Origin: an uncultured Flavobacteriales bacterium
GTDB taxonomy: Bacteria > Bacteroidota > Bacteroidia > Flavobacteriales > BACL11
DNA: 7,471 nt
Assembly: GCA_950069165.1 (NCBI GenBank)
Contig: CATMIT010000071.1
Location: forward strand, 1 to 7,471
Direction of reading: 5' to 3'
Shown here one piece after another: positions 1-6,162 of the stretch. Both the position numbers and the translations under genes were made by a program. How positions within the stretch are numbered: the stretch's first letter is position 1; each line of letters starts with the position of its first letter. A model generated the notes under the pieces. The model saw only the letters and a list, made by a program, of their open reading frames with translations. It made no database searches and had not been told where the DNA came from.

Positions 1-2
1 AA

Positions 3-323
3 GATTGTTGGATGAGAGAACTCTACTTCACATCACCCTATAGAAGGTCTTCACGAACCATCAGACTTCAATACGGACAAGTTAAGAAGGTCTTTATACT
101 CAGAACCTCTGATGGAGAAATCAACGGTAGAGGGGAATCTGAGAGTCCTCCAAAAGAAGAAGTATTTGAGGATGAACAGGGACTTTTGAAGAAGGTATAT
201 GAGACTAAATCTGGACTACTGGAAGGTAGATGGATTGTCCAAAATAAACAGTCAATTTCTCAACCAAGTTTTATTTCCACGAATGTTATGGATGGTGAGG
301 TTTCTGTTGAATTTGATAATTAA
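3..323 (+). CDS. Hypothetical protein, 3' part (5' end probably outside window)
   Basis: The frame is open from the first base of the window to a TAA at 321-323. The first ATG is at 12, but the codons before it (Asp-Cys-Trp) are also open and no ribosome site is visible, so this is probably the C-terminal ~100 residues of a longer protein. I do not recognise the family. The visible part is polar and charged, with a Ser/Arg-rich start, a Glu/Lys/Pro-rich middle and an acidic C-terminus; it has no membrane segment or obvious catalytic motif. Its codons include AGG, CTC, ATC and GGG more often than the housekeeping genes further right, consistent with acquired DNA. The next gene starts within 12 bases, so the two are probably co-transcribed. 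It could be an accessory or mobile-element gene; no function can be assigned. Confidence 0.5.
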   Translation, partial: DCWMRELYFTSPYRRSSRTIRLQYGQVKKVFILRTSDGEINGRGESESPPKEEVFEDEQGLLKKVYETKSGLLEGRWIVQNKQSISQPSFISTNVMDGEVSVEFDN

Positions 324-328
324 AGAGG
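324..328 (+). promoter_or_regulatory. Shine-Dalgarno-like site deciding the start at 335
   Basis: The purine run AGAGG follows the upstream stop codon. It lies directly against the ATG at 329 but 6 bases before the ATG at 335, so it favours the second ATG. Such sites are scarce in this window's housekeeping genes, as expected for Bacteroidota. Its presence here fits a gene of foreign origin. Confidence 0.45.
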
Positions 329-334
329 ATGTAT

Positions 335-1438
335 ATGGATTTAGAAAAATTTAATTTTATTAAGGAAAAATATGGACATTGTGCCAGTTGGGCAATTTGG
401 AAGGAAGTAGGTGCAACTCCTAAGTCTAATATGGGAGACTTAAATGTATTAGACCCCCAACAAAATCCCAATCTCCTATCACAATTGAAACCAGATGTGG
501 TTTTTGTGGGATTAAATACATCAAGAAATATAAATGATTCCCCCCCTTTTTCAAACTTTCATCCTACTAGTCCTCATGCACAAGACTATAAGACTAGATT
601 TGCACTAAAAGATACAGAACTTTGGGGTGGTTACATGACTGACATAATAAAGGATCATGTAGAACTGCATGGACAAACAGTTGTAAATTATTTAAATGCG
701 AACCCAGATGTTGAAGAAAAAAATATAGAAACTTTTCGTAAGGAACTAAAAGATTTAGGAACGGAAAACCCAACCATTATTGCATTTGGGGGAGAGGTAT
801 ATCGTATTCTTACCAGAAATCTAAATAATGAGTTTAATATTTTTCAAGTAACTCACTACTCTTATCAAGGACTAACCAAAGAGAATTTTAGAGAGGAAAT
901 TAAATCTCTAATAGAAAGAATTGAGACGAATTCTGACTCAAATTCTGACTCAAAATTTGTCGACTTAATTAATTATATTAAGGAAGAAAATATTGTATAT
1001 CCCATGACATGGCATGAATTTTATGTATATATTAAAAATAATGTCCCAAAAGATGTCGATGTGCCAGTTCCATTTATTCTTGGTGGATCGGGTGCTTCTG
1101 ATAACTCTAAAAGAGAACAATTTATAAAACAAATAGAAATTGCAAATAAATATGGTATTGATTTAACTTCTCAAAGAGCAAGGCAATTTTCTGTTAACGA
1201 CTATGATGAATTTGATAAAATCTATGCCATGGATAGCAGTAATTACGCCAATATCATTTCTTTAGCAAGAGATGAAAGGGATAGAAATAAGGTGGATGTA
1301 ATTTTAAATGAAAGCAATCCTAAATCTTTTCAGTCTGTTCCTGATCCTTATTATGGTGGCGAAAATGGTTTTCAGAATGTGTATGATATGTTAGATCAAG
1401 CATGCAATATAATCACTCAAAATCTTGAAAAAAGGTAA
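335..1438 (+). CDS. Chimeric protein: UDG-like domain + unknown domain + C-terminal LMW-PTP fragment
   Basis: This 367-residue protein is a composite; the start at 335 is chosen from the AGAGG spacing, with ATG 329 as the alternative. Residues ~1-190 resemble the uracil-DNA-glycosylase superfamily fold. They show a first strand and loop VFVGLN (56-61), a Y-M-T-D-I-I-K segment (100-106) like the TN-v-k motif, a strand IIAFGG (148-153), and THYSYQG (173-179) in the place of the usual HPSP loop. Base-excision activity is not shown, and the target, if any, is unknown. A Ser/Asp linker (~199-206) encoded by a 12-bp tandem duplication follows. Residues ~208-266 form a second domain with WHEFY and a K-R-x-x-F-I-x-Q-I motif; I recall this pattern only vaguely, from uncharacterised proteins. 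From about residue 267 to the end, the sequence is the C-terminal two-thirds of an LMW protein tyrosine phosphatase, including its VPDPYYGG general-acid loop (Asp337). The CX5R(S/T) catalytic P-loop is absent, so phosphatase activity is not expected. The gene overlaps the methyltransferase start by 14 bp. Confidence 0.7.
   Translation: MDLEKFNFIKEKYGHCASWAIWKEVGATPKSNMGDLNVLDPQQNPNLLSQLKPDVVFVGLNTSRNINDSPPFSNFHPTSPHAQDYKTRFALKDTELWGGYMTDIIKDHVELHGQTVVNYLNANPDVEEKNIETFRKELKDLGTENPTIIAFGGEVYRILTRNLNNEFNIFQVTHYSYQGLTKENFREEIKSLIERIETNSDSNSDSKFVDLINYIKEENIVYPMTWHEFYVYIKNNVPKDVDVPVPFILGGSGASDNSKREQFIKQIEIANKYGIDLTSQRARQFSVNDYDEFDKIYAMDSSNYANIISLARDERDRNKVDVILNESNPKSFQSVPDPYYGGENGFQNVYDMLDQACNIITQNLEKR
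929..952 (+). repeat. Perfect 12-bp tandem duplication in the interdomain linker
   Basis: AATTCTGACTCA occurs twice, head to tail, without mismatch (929-940 and 941-952). It encodes a doubled Asn-Ser-Asp-Ser linker between the UDG-like domain and the second domain of the chimeric protein. The unit is a multiple of three, so gain or loss of a copy keeps the frame and only changes linker length. This is typical of replication slippage. Confidence 0.85.
1133..1438 (+). pseudogene. LMW protein tyrosine phosphatase remnant lacking the P-loop half
   Basis: This in-frame 3' part of the chimeric gene matches the LMW-PTP family from the 'IANKYGIDL' helix region to the C-terminus. Recognisable family patterns are the R-A-R-Q stretch, the F-D-K-I-Y-A-M-D strand, the D-P-Y-Y-G-G general-acid loop at residues 337-342 of the chimera, and the C-terminal G-F-x-x-V-x-x-x-L-D-x-A-C helix. 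An intact enzyme is ~150 residues and begins with the CX5R(S/T) phosphate-binding loop. That loop, the only nucleophile-bearing part, is missing here. LMW-PTP and a SAM methyltransferase are neighbours in many Flavobacteriia, so this is most simply the stump of the native gene after insertion upstream. The exact junction cannot be fixed from one sequence; 1120-1160 is my estimate. Confidence 0.7.
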
Positions 1439-2135
1439 ACTATATCTTATCCCATCTTTGCTTGGCGATAGTGATGCAAACGCCTCCCTTCCGCACTCAA
1501 TAACCAATCATATTAAAGAAATAAATATCTTTATTGTAGAGAATATTCGTTCGGCAAGGCGATTTATTAGAAAAGTAGATAAGAAAAAAAATATTGATAA
1601 TTGTACTTTTTATGCTTTTGGTAAGCATGATAGATTAAATCTGGAAGAAGATTTTCTTCCGCATATTTTAAATGGTGAGGATGTTGGTATTATTTCAGAA
1701 GCAGGATTGCCGTGCGTTGCAGATCCGGGCTCAAAAATTGTTGCTTATGCGCACGATTTTCAGATTCAAGTAATTCCACTTGTTGGCCCTAGTTCTATTT
1801 TTTTAGCACTTATGGCATCTGGTTTAAACGGACAAAACTTTGTTTTTCATGGTTATTTACCAATCGATAAAAAAGAAAGAGAAAGAAAAATAAAGCAAAT
1901 GGAAAGTAATTCCAGAAAAGAGAATCAAAGCCAAATATTTATGGAAACCCCTTATAGAAATCACCAACTACTTGATGCCATTATCAAAAATAGCAGTAAT
2001 AAGGCACGGCTTTGTATTGCAACTAATATCACTCTTTCATCAGAAAATATAAAAACCAAAACCATTGAAGAGTGGAAAAATACAAAATTGGATATTCATA
2101 AAAAACCTACGATTTTCTTACTTCTTGCAAAATAA
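1425..2135 (+). CDS. SAM-dependent methyltransferase, tetrapyrrole-methylase family (RsmI-like)
   Basis: This 236-residue protein is a TP_methylase (COG0313-like) SAM-dependent methyltransferase. It has an N-terminal KLYLIPSLLGD strand and loop (5-15), the ISEAGLPCVADPG signature (90-102) that corresponds to the SDAGTP-DPG motif of RsmI, the PLVGPSS loop (118-124) and an F-M-E-T-P-Y-R stretch (~172-178). RsmI 2'-O-methylates C1402 of 16S rRNA. This protein is shorter, lacking the C-terminal extension of full RsmI (~280 residues), and belongs to a Bacteroidota branch usually annotated only as SAM-dependent methyltransferase, so the substrate is uncertain. The start is TTG at 1425: it puts the conserved K-L-Y-L-I-P segment at residue 5, and no in-frame ATG lies nearby. 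It overlaps the upstream gene by 14 bp, suggesting translational coupling with the ancestral LMW-PTP. No promoter of its own was seen; the gene ends two bases before a hairpin terminator. Confidence 0.88.
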   Translation: MKKGKLYLIPSLLGDSDANASLPHSITNHIKEINIFIVENIRSARRFIRKVDKKKNIDNCTFYAFGKHDRLNLEEDFLPHILNGEDVGIISEAGLPCVADPGSKIVAYAHDFQIQVIPLVGPSSIFLALMASGLNGQNFVFHGYLPIDKKERERKIKQMESNSRKENQSQIFMETPYRNHQLLDAIIKNSSNKARLCIATNITLSSENIKTKTIEEWKNTKLDIHKKPTIFLLLAK

Positions 2136-2136
2136 A

Positions 2137-2160
2137 AAAGCCACTCTTTCAAGTGGCTTT
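2137..2160. terminator. Bidirectional intrinsic terminator between convergent genes
   Basis: A perfect 9-bp inverted repeat, AAAGCCACT / AGTGGCTTT, is separated by a 6-base loop (2146-2151). On the minus strand the stem is followed by TTTTTTATTTT, making a canonical rho-independent terminator for the PPIase operon, whose stop lies at 2184-2186. On the plus strand the stem ends in TTT plus an AT-rich tail and lies just after the methyltransferase stop, so it probably serves that gene too. Confidence 0.88.
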
Positions 2161-2183
2161 CATTATATATTAGAGCGTTAAAT

Positions 2184-3173
2184 TTATTTAATACCTACTA
2201 ATTCTACTTCAAAAATAAGTGTCGCATTTGGAGGGATTACTCCTGACCCTCTTTCACCATAAGCTAAATGCGGTGGTATTATAAATTTTGCTTTTCCGCC
2301 AACATTAAGTAGTGCGATTCCTTCATCCCAACCACGAATAACTTTTCCTTTTCCTAATGGAAATTCAATTGGCTCGTTTCTATCGTAAGAAGAATCAAAT
2401 TTTGTCCCGTCAATAAGCGTTCCTTTATAATGCACCGATACTGTTTGTCCTGTTTTAGCTTGTACTCCATCTCCTTTTGTAATCATAAAATAAGCCAAAC
2501 CACTTTCAGTTATTGTAGCGCCTTCTGTTAGTTTTCTCATTTCCTTGACCAATCTCTCTGCTTTTTCTGATTCTTCTTTTTTAATTTCCTCCAATACAGC
2601 ATTAAAAGTTTTTCCAGCATCAAAGTTTTCGGCAGCACTTCCTTTTTTAATGATAGTAACTGACTGTAAAATATCATCTTGCGCTATTGCATTAACCACA
2701 TCCATTCCTTCTACAACATGCCCGAAAACTGTGTGTTTCCCATCTAGCCAAGGAGTCTCTTTGTGTGTAATGAAAAACTGACTTCCATTAGTAGCAGGGC
2801 CTGAATTTGCCATTGACAAAATACCACCTTTATCATGCTTTAAGTCTGCATGAAACTCGTCTGGAAATTTATAACCAGGATCTCCCATCCCATTGCCATC
2901 AGGGCAGCCACCTTGAATCATAAAATCGGTAATTACCCTGTGAAATTTTAAGCCATCATAGAAAGGCGTACCTTTTTCTTTTACATTGTTTTTAATTTTC
3001 CCTTCAGATAAGCCAACAAAGTTAGCTACTGTTAGTGGTGTTTTTTCGAATTCTAATTGTATTAGAATTTCTCCTTTTGTTGTTTTGATTTTTGCATACA
3101 TACCGTCTTGTGTTTGTGATTTAATTGTTTGTGTTAGTCCTGCAAAAAGCGCAAGAATTAATAGTTTCTTCAT
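2184..3173 (-). CDS. Secreted dual-family peptidylprolyl isomerase (cyclophilin + FKBP)
   Basis: This 329-residue protein carries two prolyl cis-trans isomerase domains of unrelated families and should act on proline-containing proteins in the periplasm. An N-terminal signal peptide (KK, then a hydrophobic stretch at 4-13, cleavage plausible near 19-23) has no lipobox cysteine. The cyclophilin domain (~26-180) shows FHRVI (77-81), FMIQGG (84-89), a G-S-Q-F-F-I-T strand (130-136) and WLDGKHTVFG (142-151). A charged, probably helical linker (~185-220) follows. The FKBP domain (~225-329) keeps the classic pocket: Tyr249, Phe259-Asp260, Trp282 and Tyr305 correspond to FKBP12 Tyr26, Phe36-Asp37, Trp59 and Tyr82. 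Both catalytic domains therefore look intact. Dual-family immunophilins are known from Flavobacterium and a few protists. The gene lies 5 bases after the DHH phosphoesterase and is read from its promoter. The flavobacterial gliding protein GldI is also FKBP-type, but it is a lipoprotein, unlike this protein. Confidence 0.93.
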   Translation of the reverse strand: MKKLLILALFAGLTQTIKSQTQDGMYAKIKTTKGEILIQLEFEKTPLTVANFVGLSEGKIKNNVKEKGTPFYDGLKFHRVITDFMIQGGCPDGNGMGDPGYKFPDEFHADLKHDKGGILSMANSGPATNGSQFFITHKETPWLDGKHTVFGHVVEGMDVVNAIAQDDILQSVTIIKKGSAAENFDAGKTFNAVLEEIKKEESEKAERLVKEMRKLTEGATITESGLAYFMITKGDGVQAKTGQTVSVHYKGTLIDGTKFDSSYDRNEPIEFPLGKGKVIRGWDEGIALLNVGGKAKFIIPPHLAYGERGSGVIPPNATLIFEVELVGIK

Positions 3174-3178
3174 TTTGT

Positions 3179-4201
3179 TTATAGTTTTGTGTTTAGTAAT
3201 TGTGTTTTATACTCTTTAAAGATATCTTTTAGTTTTTCTATTGTTTCTTCAACTGATACATCCGAAACACCTCCAGCAGCATTTTTATGTCCTCCTCCAC
3301 TGAAATATTTTTTAGCAATTTCGTTCACCCAAAAACCTCCTTTCGATCGTAAGGATAGTTTTACAACTCCTTTCTTTTCCGCAATAAAAACGGCAAATAT
3401 AACATCTTCAATGGTTAGGGCATAATTTACAATCCCTTCTGTATCTCCTGTTTTAAAATTAAATCGTTTTAATTCTTCAGCATTTAACGAAATGATTGCC
3501 GCTTTATTTTCTTTAAATATTTGTAATTTATGGTTTAGACAATAGCCCAACAGTTTCACTCTGTTTTCTGAGAAATTATCATATACCAAGTCGTGAATTT
3601 TTGAATTCTCTGCTCCTTTTCCTATTAACTCAGCAATAATATGATGCGTTCTTTCAGTAGTGGAAGAATATTTAAAGGAACCAGTATCGGTCATAATTCC
3701 TGTATAAAGGCATTCCGCTACATCTTTATTAATTAAATTCTTGTATCCTAGTTCTTCTATAATCTCAAAAACAATTTGAGCAGTAGAACAGGCCGAAACA
3801 TCTGAAAAAAGAATATCAGAAACACTTTCATCTGGCTCTTGATGGTGATCAATCATTACCTTTATTGCAGATGCATTCTGGACTACATTTGCATAAGTAT
3901 CTAATCTAGCAATTTGCCCAAAATCAAGCAAGAAAATCAAATCTGCTTTTTCAGTAATTTCACTTGCTCTTTTCTCTTCTTGCGTAAAGACAATTACTTT
4001 TTCATTTCCTGGCATCCAATGCAAAAAGCAGGCATAATCATTAGGAGTAATAACAGTTACAATATGCCCTAACTGAACCAGAACATTATAAAGCCCAAGT
4101 GCTGAACCCATAGCATCTCCATCTGGTCCTCTATGCACTGTAATTACAATATTTTTATTTTCAGAAATTAAAGCTTTTAATAATTTGATTTTTTCTTGCA
4201 T
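3179..4201 (-). CDS. DHH/DHHA1 family phosphoesterase (NrnA-like oligoribonuclease / pAp phosphatase)
   Basis: This 340-residue cytoplasmic enzyme belongs to the DHH-DHHA1 family of NrnA. Members use two Mn2+ ions to degrade nano-RNA and, in many cases, dephosphorylate 3'-phosphoadenosine 5'-phosphate to AMP. The metal-binding motifs are complete: HRGPDGDAMGS (23-33; Asp27, Asp29), Asp93 in L-L-D-F-G, the name-giving DHH at 118-120, and Asp172 in TGIMTDTGSF. The C-terminal DHHA1 substrate-binding domain has the glycine-rich FSGGGHKNAAGG (300-311). The length is normal for the family. The ATG at 4201 is supported by the family N-terminus and by a -7 promoter element only 7 bases upstream, which implies a leader of a few bases or none. 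It is the first gene of an operon with the dual PPIase and is divergent from ndk. Choosing between oligoribonuclease, pAp phosphatase and cyclic dinucleotide-type activity is not possible from sequence alone. Confidence 0.92.
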   Translation of the reverse strand: MQEKIKLLKALISENKNIVITVHRGPDGDAMGSALGLYNVLVQLGHIVTVITPNDYACFLHWMPGNEKVIVFTQEEKRASEITEKADLIFLLDFGQIARLDTYANVVQNASAIKVMIDHHQEPDESVSDILFSDVSACSTAQIVFEIIEELGYKNLINKDVAECLYTGIMTDTGSFKYSSTTERTHHIIAELIGKGAENSKIHDLVYDNFSENRVKLLGYCLNHKLQIFKENKAAIISLNAEELKRFNFKTGDTEGIVNYALTIEDVIFAVFIAEKKGVVKLSLRSKGGFWVNEIAKKYFSGGGHKNAAGGVSDVSVEETIEKLKDIFKEYKTQLLNTKL

Positions 4202-4208
4202 AAGGGCG

Positions 4209-4216
4209 CAAAAATA
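4209..4216 (-). promoter_or_regulatory. Bacteroidota -7 promoter element (TATTTTTG) of the DHH-PPIase operon
   Basis: Read on the minus strand, TATTTTTG followed by CGCCC matches the TAnnTTTG consensus. The start codon begins only 7 bases after the motif. As transcription usually begins a few bases past this element, the mRNA is probably leaderless or nearly so. No clear -33 TTTG was seen. Confidence 0.6.
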
Positions 4217-4250
4217 AAAATAAAAAACATCCTACGATAGTATATTTTCA

Positions 4251-4258
4251 TAGTTTTG
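4251..4258 (+). promoter_or_regulatory. Bacteroidota -7 promoter element (TAGTTTTG) of ndk
   Basis: TAGTTTTG fits TAnnTTTG and is followed by CA. It lies 31 bases before the ndk ATG, allowing a leader of about 25 bases. A -33 element at the expected distance is not evident. The 88-bp gap therefore holds two divergent promoters. Confidence 0.55.
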
Positions 4259-4289
4259 CATCCGTTTAATAAATTTAACAAATATAGAG

Positions 4290-4706
4290 ATGGAAAACAG
4301 AACATTTACAATGGTAAAGCCAGAAGCAGTTAAGCAAGGCAATACAGGATCAATTCTTAAAATGATTGAAGAAAATGGTTTTAGAATTGTTGCACTGAAA
4401 AAAGTGCAACTAACTAAAGAAAGAGCTGGCTTATTTTATGAAGTTCATAAAGAAAGACCGTTTTATGGTGAATTGGTCAATTATATGAGTTCAGGACCAA
4501 TAGTTGCAGCAATTTTAGAAAAAGAAAATGCAGTGTCTGATTTTAGAGCTTTAATAGGAGCAACAGATCCTGATGATGCTGAGTATGGAACAATTAGAAA
4601 ATTATTTGCCGAAAGCAAGTCAAAAAATGCAGTGCACGGTTCTGATTCTGATGAGAATGCACAAATCGAATCCGATTTTCATTTTAGTGCAGAAGAACTA
4701 TTTTAA
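4290..4706 (+). CDS. ndk: Nucleoside diphosphate kinase
   Basis: This 138-residue protein has the usual length for bacterial Ndk. The enzyme transfers the gamma phosphate of ATP to NDPs and dNDPs through a phosphohistidine, keeping NTP and dNTP pools balanced in the cytosol. The N-terminus has the T-M-V-K-P-E-A-V strand with Lys10. Tyr50, the RPFY segment (56-59) and the nucleotide-contacting G-A-T-D-P (90-94) are present. The catalytic histidine is His116 in NAVHGSDS. The ATG at 4290 begins at the expected family position; its leader is AT-rich with no real Shine-Dalgarno. The gene diverges from the DHH operon across 88 bp. At its 3' end it overlaps the converging DUF721 gene by 9 bp, so no terminator fits between them. 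It appears monocistronic. Confidence 0.97.
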   Translation: MENRTFTMVKPEAVKQGNTGSILKMIEENGFRIVALKKVQLTKERAGLFYEVHKERPFYGELVNYMSSGPIVAAILEKENAVSDFRALIGATDPDDAEYGTIRKLFAESKSKNAVHGSDSDENAQIESDFHFSAEELF

Positions 4707-4988
4707 GATTATTTCTTTAACTATTCCCTCTTCTATTTTTTCATTTATCTTCTTAAGTATTTCGCTTTTCTGAAAAGATAATTCGTTACGCACAACAGCT
4801 GACTTCACTTTTATAACTAATCTTCCCTTTCTAAAAGACAAGTCGCTAATATATTTCATCAGGTTTTTCCCTAAAACCTCCTCACAATAGTTAAGCACAT
4901 CTAATTCTTGTAATCTACTTTCTAATTTCTGATTTTTAAGTAGCTTTTTGATTATATTTCCAATAGCTTGTTGGTTTGATTTTCTCAT
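4698..4988 (-). CDS. DUF721 protein, DciA-like (putative replicative helicase operator)
   Basis: This small basic protein of 96 residues fits the DUF721 family by its N-terminal helical region (I-G-N-I-I-K-K-L-L), its central V-L-G-K-N-L-M-K-Y strand and helix region, and the pattern G-R-L-V-I-K-V-K-S-A-V-V-R-N-E-L followed by a helix with K-I-N-E-K-I. DUF721 includes DciA, which helps load or operate the replicative helicase DnaB in bacteria lacking DnaC/DnaI loaders; applying that role here is inference. The gene starts inside the recF stop (ATGA, 4-bp overlap), a coupling also typical of recF-DUF721 neighbours in other phyla. Its 3' end runs 9 bp into the converging ndk. The length is about right for the Bacteroidota form. 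Confidence 0.83.
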   Translation of the reverse strand: MRKSNQQAIGNIIKKLLKNQKLESRLQELDVLNYCEEVLGKNLMKYISDLSFRKGRLVIKVKSAVVRNELSFQKSEILKKINEKIEEGIVKEIILK

Positions 4989-6085
4989 TTTTCTACTTCT
5001 CCATTTTCAATTTTGAACATTTTGAATTCAATTTTTGAAGAATTTAATATTTCTTCTGTTCTCTCTTGGTGGGTATCGGTAATAAATACTTGCCCAAAAA
5101 ACCCTTCACGAGCAAAGGAAATAATTTTTTCTACCCTTTTATCATCCAATTTATCGAATATATCATCTAAAAGTAAAATTGGCTTAAACCCAAGCTGCTT
5201 TTCCATAAAATCAAATTGAGCCAGCTTTAGTGCAATTAAAAAAGATTTTTGCTGTCCTTGTGAACCAATCTTTTTAATAGGATGATTATCCATTTCAAAA
5301 ACAATATCATCTTTATGTATGCCTACATTGGTGTACTGACTCATTCTATCTTTACTTAATGAGCTTTTTAGTAACTGTGCAAAATCATTTTCATTTAACT
5401 GAGAAGAATATATTATATTAACCACTTCTTTTTCATTAGCAATTAGGGCATAATATTTCTTAAAAACACTTATCAATAGATCTAGAAAATTGACCCTTTC
5501 TTTAAAGATAGCCATTCCAAATGTTATTAGCTGATTATCGAAAGTTTCTAGTGTTAAACTGTTAAAATATTGTTTTTCAGTAAAACTTTTTAAAAGGGCA
5601 TTTCTTTGTTTTAGGGCCTTGTTGTAATCAATAAGATTTTTTAAGTATTTCCGATTGTATTGCGCTATACTGCTATCAATATATCTTCTTCTTATTTCAG
5701 AGCCATCAAGGATAATATTGCTGTCAGTTGGCGAAATAACCACTATTGGAAAACCACCTATATGATCAGAGAATCGTTTGTATTTTTTACCATTGCATTT
5801 GAGTATTTTTTGTTCTCCTTTTTGCAAATTACACTGTATTTCTGACTGCTCATTTGCTTTAATAAACACCCCTTTAAGGATAAAAAAATCTTCATTAAAT
5901 TTAATATTCTGCGTATCCATCTTATTAAAATAACTTTTACTCAGGGAAAGATAATGAATGGCATCTAGAATATTTGTTTTACCGGAACCATTATCTCCCA
6001 CAAAACAATTTATCTTTTCTCCAAAGTGAAAATCACTTCCGCTATGGTTTTTAAAATTTGATAATGACAACTTTTTCAGATACAA
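4985..6085 (-). CDS. recF: DNA replication and repair protein RecF
   Basis: This is RecF, an SMC-like ATPase that loads RecA onto SSB-coated gapped DNA together with RecO and RecR. I place the start at TTG 6085, giving 366 residues, because Y-L-K-K-L-S-L-S-N-F-K-N is the normal RecF N-terminus and AAAGAGA precedes the TTG. The frame stays open upstream to an ATG at 6232, but that extra 49-residue stretch is unlike RecF and overlaps the divergent TPR gene. Visible motifs are Walker A GDNGSGKT (30-37), the family block G-S-E-I-R-R-R-Y-I-D-S, the ABC-type signature SQGQQKS (275-281), Walker B LLLDD (304-308) with the D-loop F-D-K-L-D-D after it, and the late strand F-I-T-D-T-H. The DUF721 gene follows with an ATGA overlap. 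The probable promoter is the minus-strand TATTTTTG at 6176-6183. Confidence 0.95.
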   Translation of the reverse strand: MYLKKLSLSNFKNHSGSDFHFGEKINCFVGDNGSGKTNILDAIHYLSLSKSYFNKMDTQNIKFNEDFFILKGVFIKANEQSEIQCNLQKGEQKILKCNGKKYKRFSDHIGGFPIVVISPTDSNIILDGSEIRRRYIDSSIAQYNRKYLKNLIDYNKALKQRNALLKSFTEKQYFNSLTLETFDNQLITFGMAIFKERVNFLDLLISVFKKYYALIANEKEVVNIIYSSQLNENDFAQLLKSSLSKDRMSQYTNVGIHKDDIVFEMDNHPIKKIGSQGQQKSFLIALKLAQFDFMEKQLGFKPILLLDDIFDKLDDKRVEKIISFAREGFFGQVFITDTHQERTEEILNSSKIEFKMFKIENGEVEK

Positions 6086-6162
6086 TGTCTCTTTTTTTTT
6101 ATAAAAATAACTATCTTTTGTTATTCCTTTTACTTTAATGCGAAATACTTTTAAAAAAAACT

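Noticed and set aside
540..551. Seven C followed by five T as a possible frameshifting site or phase-variation tract
   Set aside because: The frame is intact through the tract and codes a sensible Ser-Pro-Pro-Phe. No alternative frame continues meaningfully. Worth a read-level check only.
964..982. AT-rich inverted repeat CTTAAT...ATTAAG inside the chimeric gene
   Set aside because: It is only a six-base stem in AT-rich coding sequence, with no association to a junction or a regulatory role.
2545..3425. Plus-strand open frames inside the PPIase and DHH genes
   Set aside because: They are short, Ser/Phe/Cys-rich translations lying opposite conserved domains of well-recognised genes, with no signals of their own.
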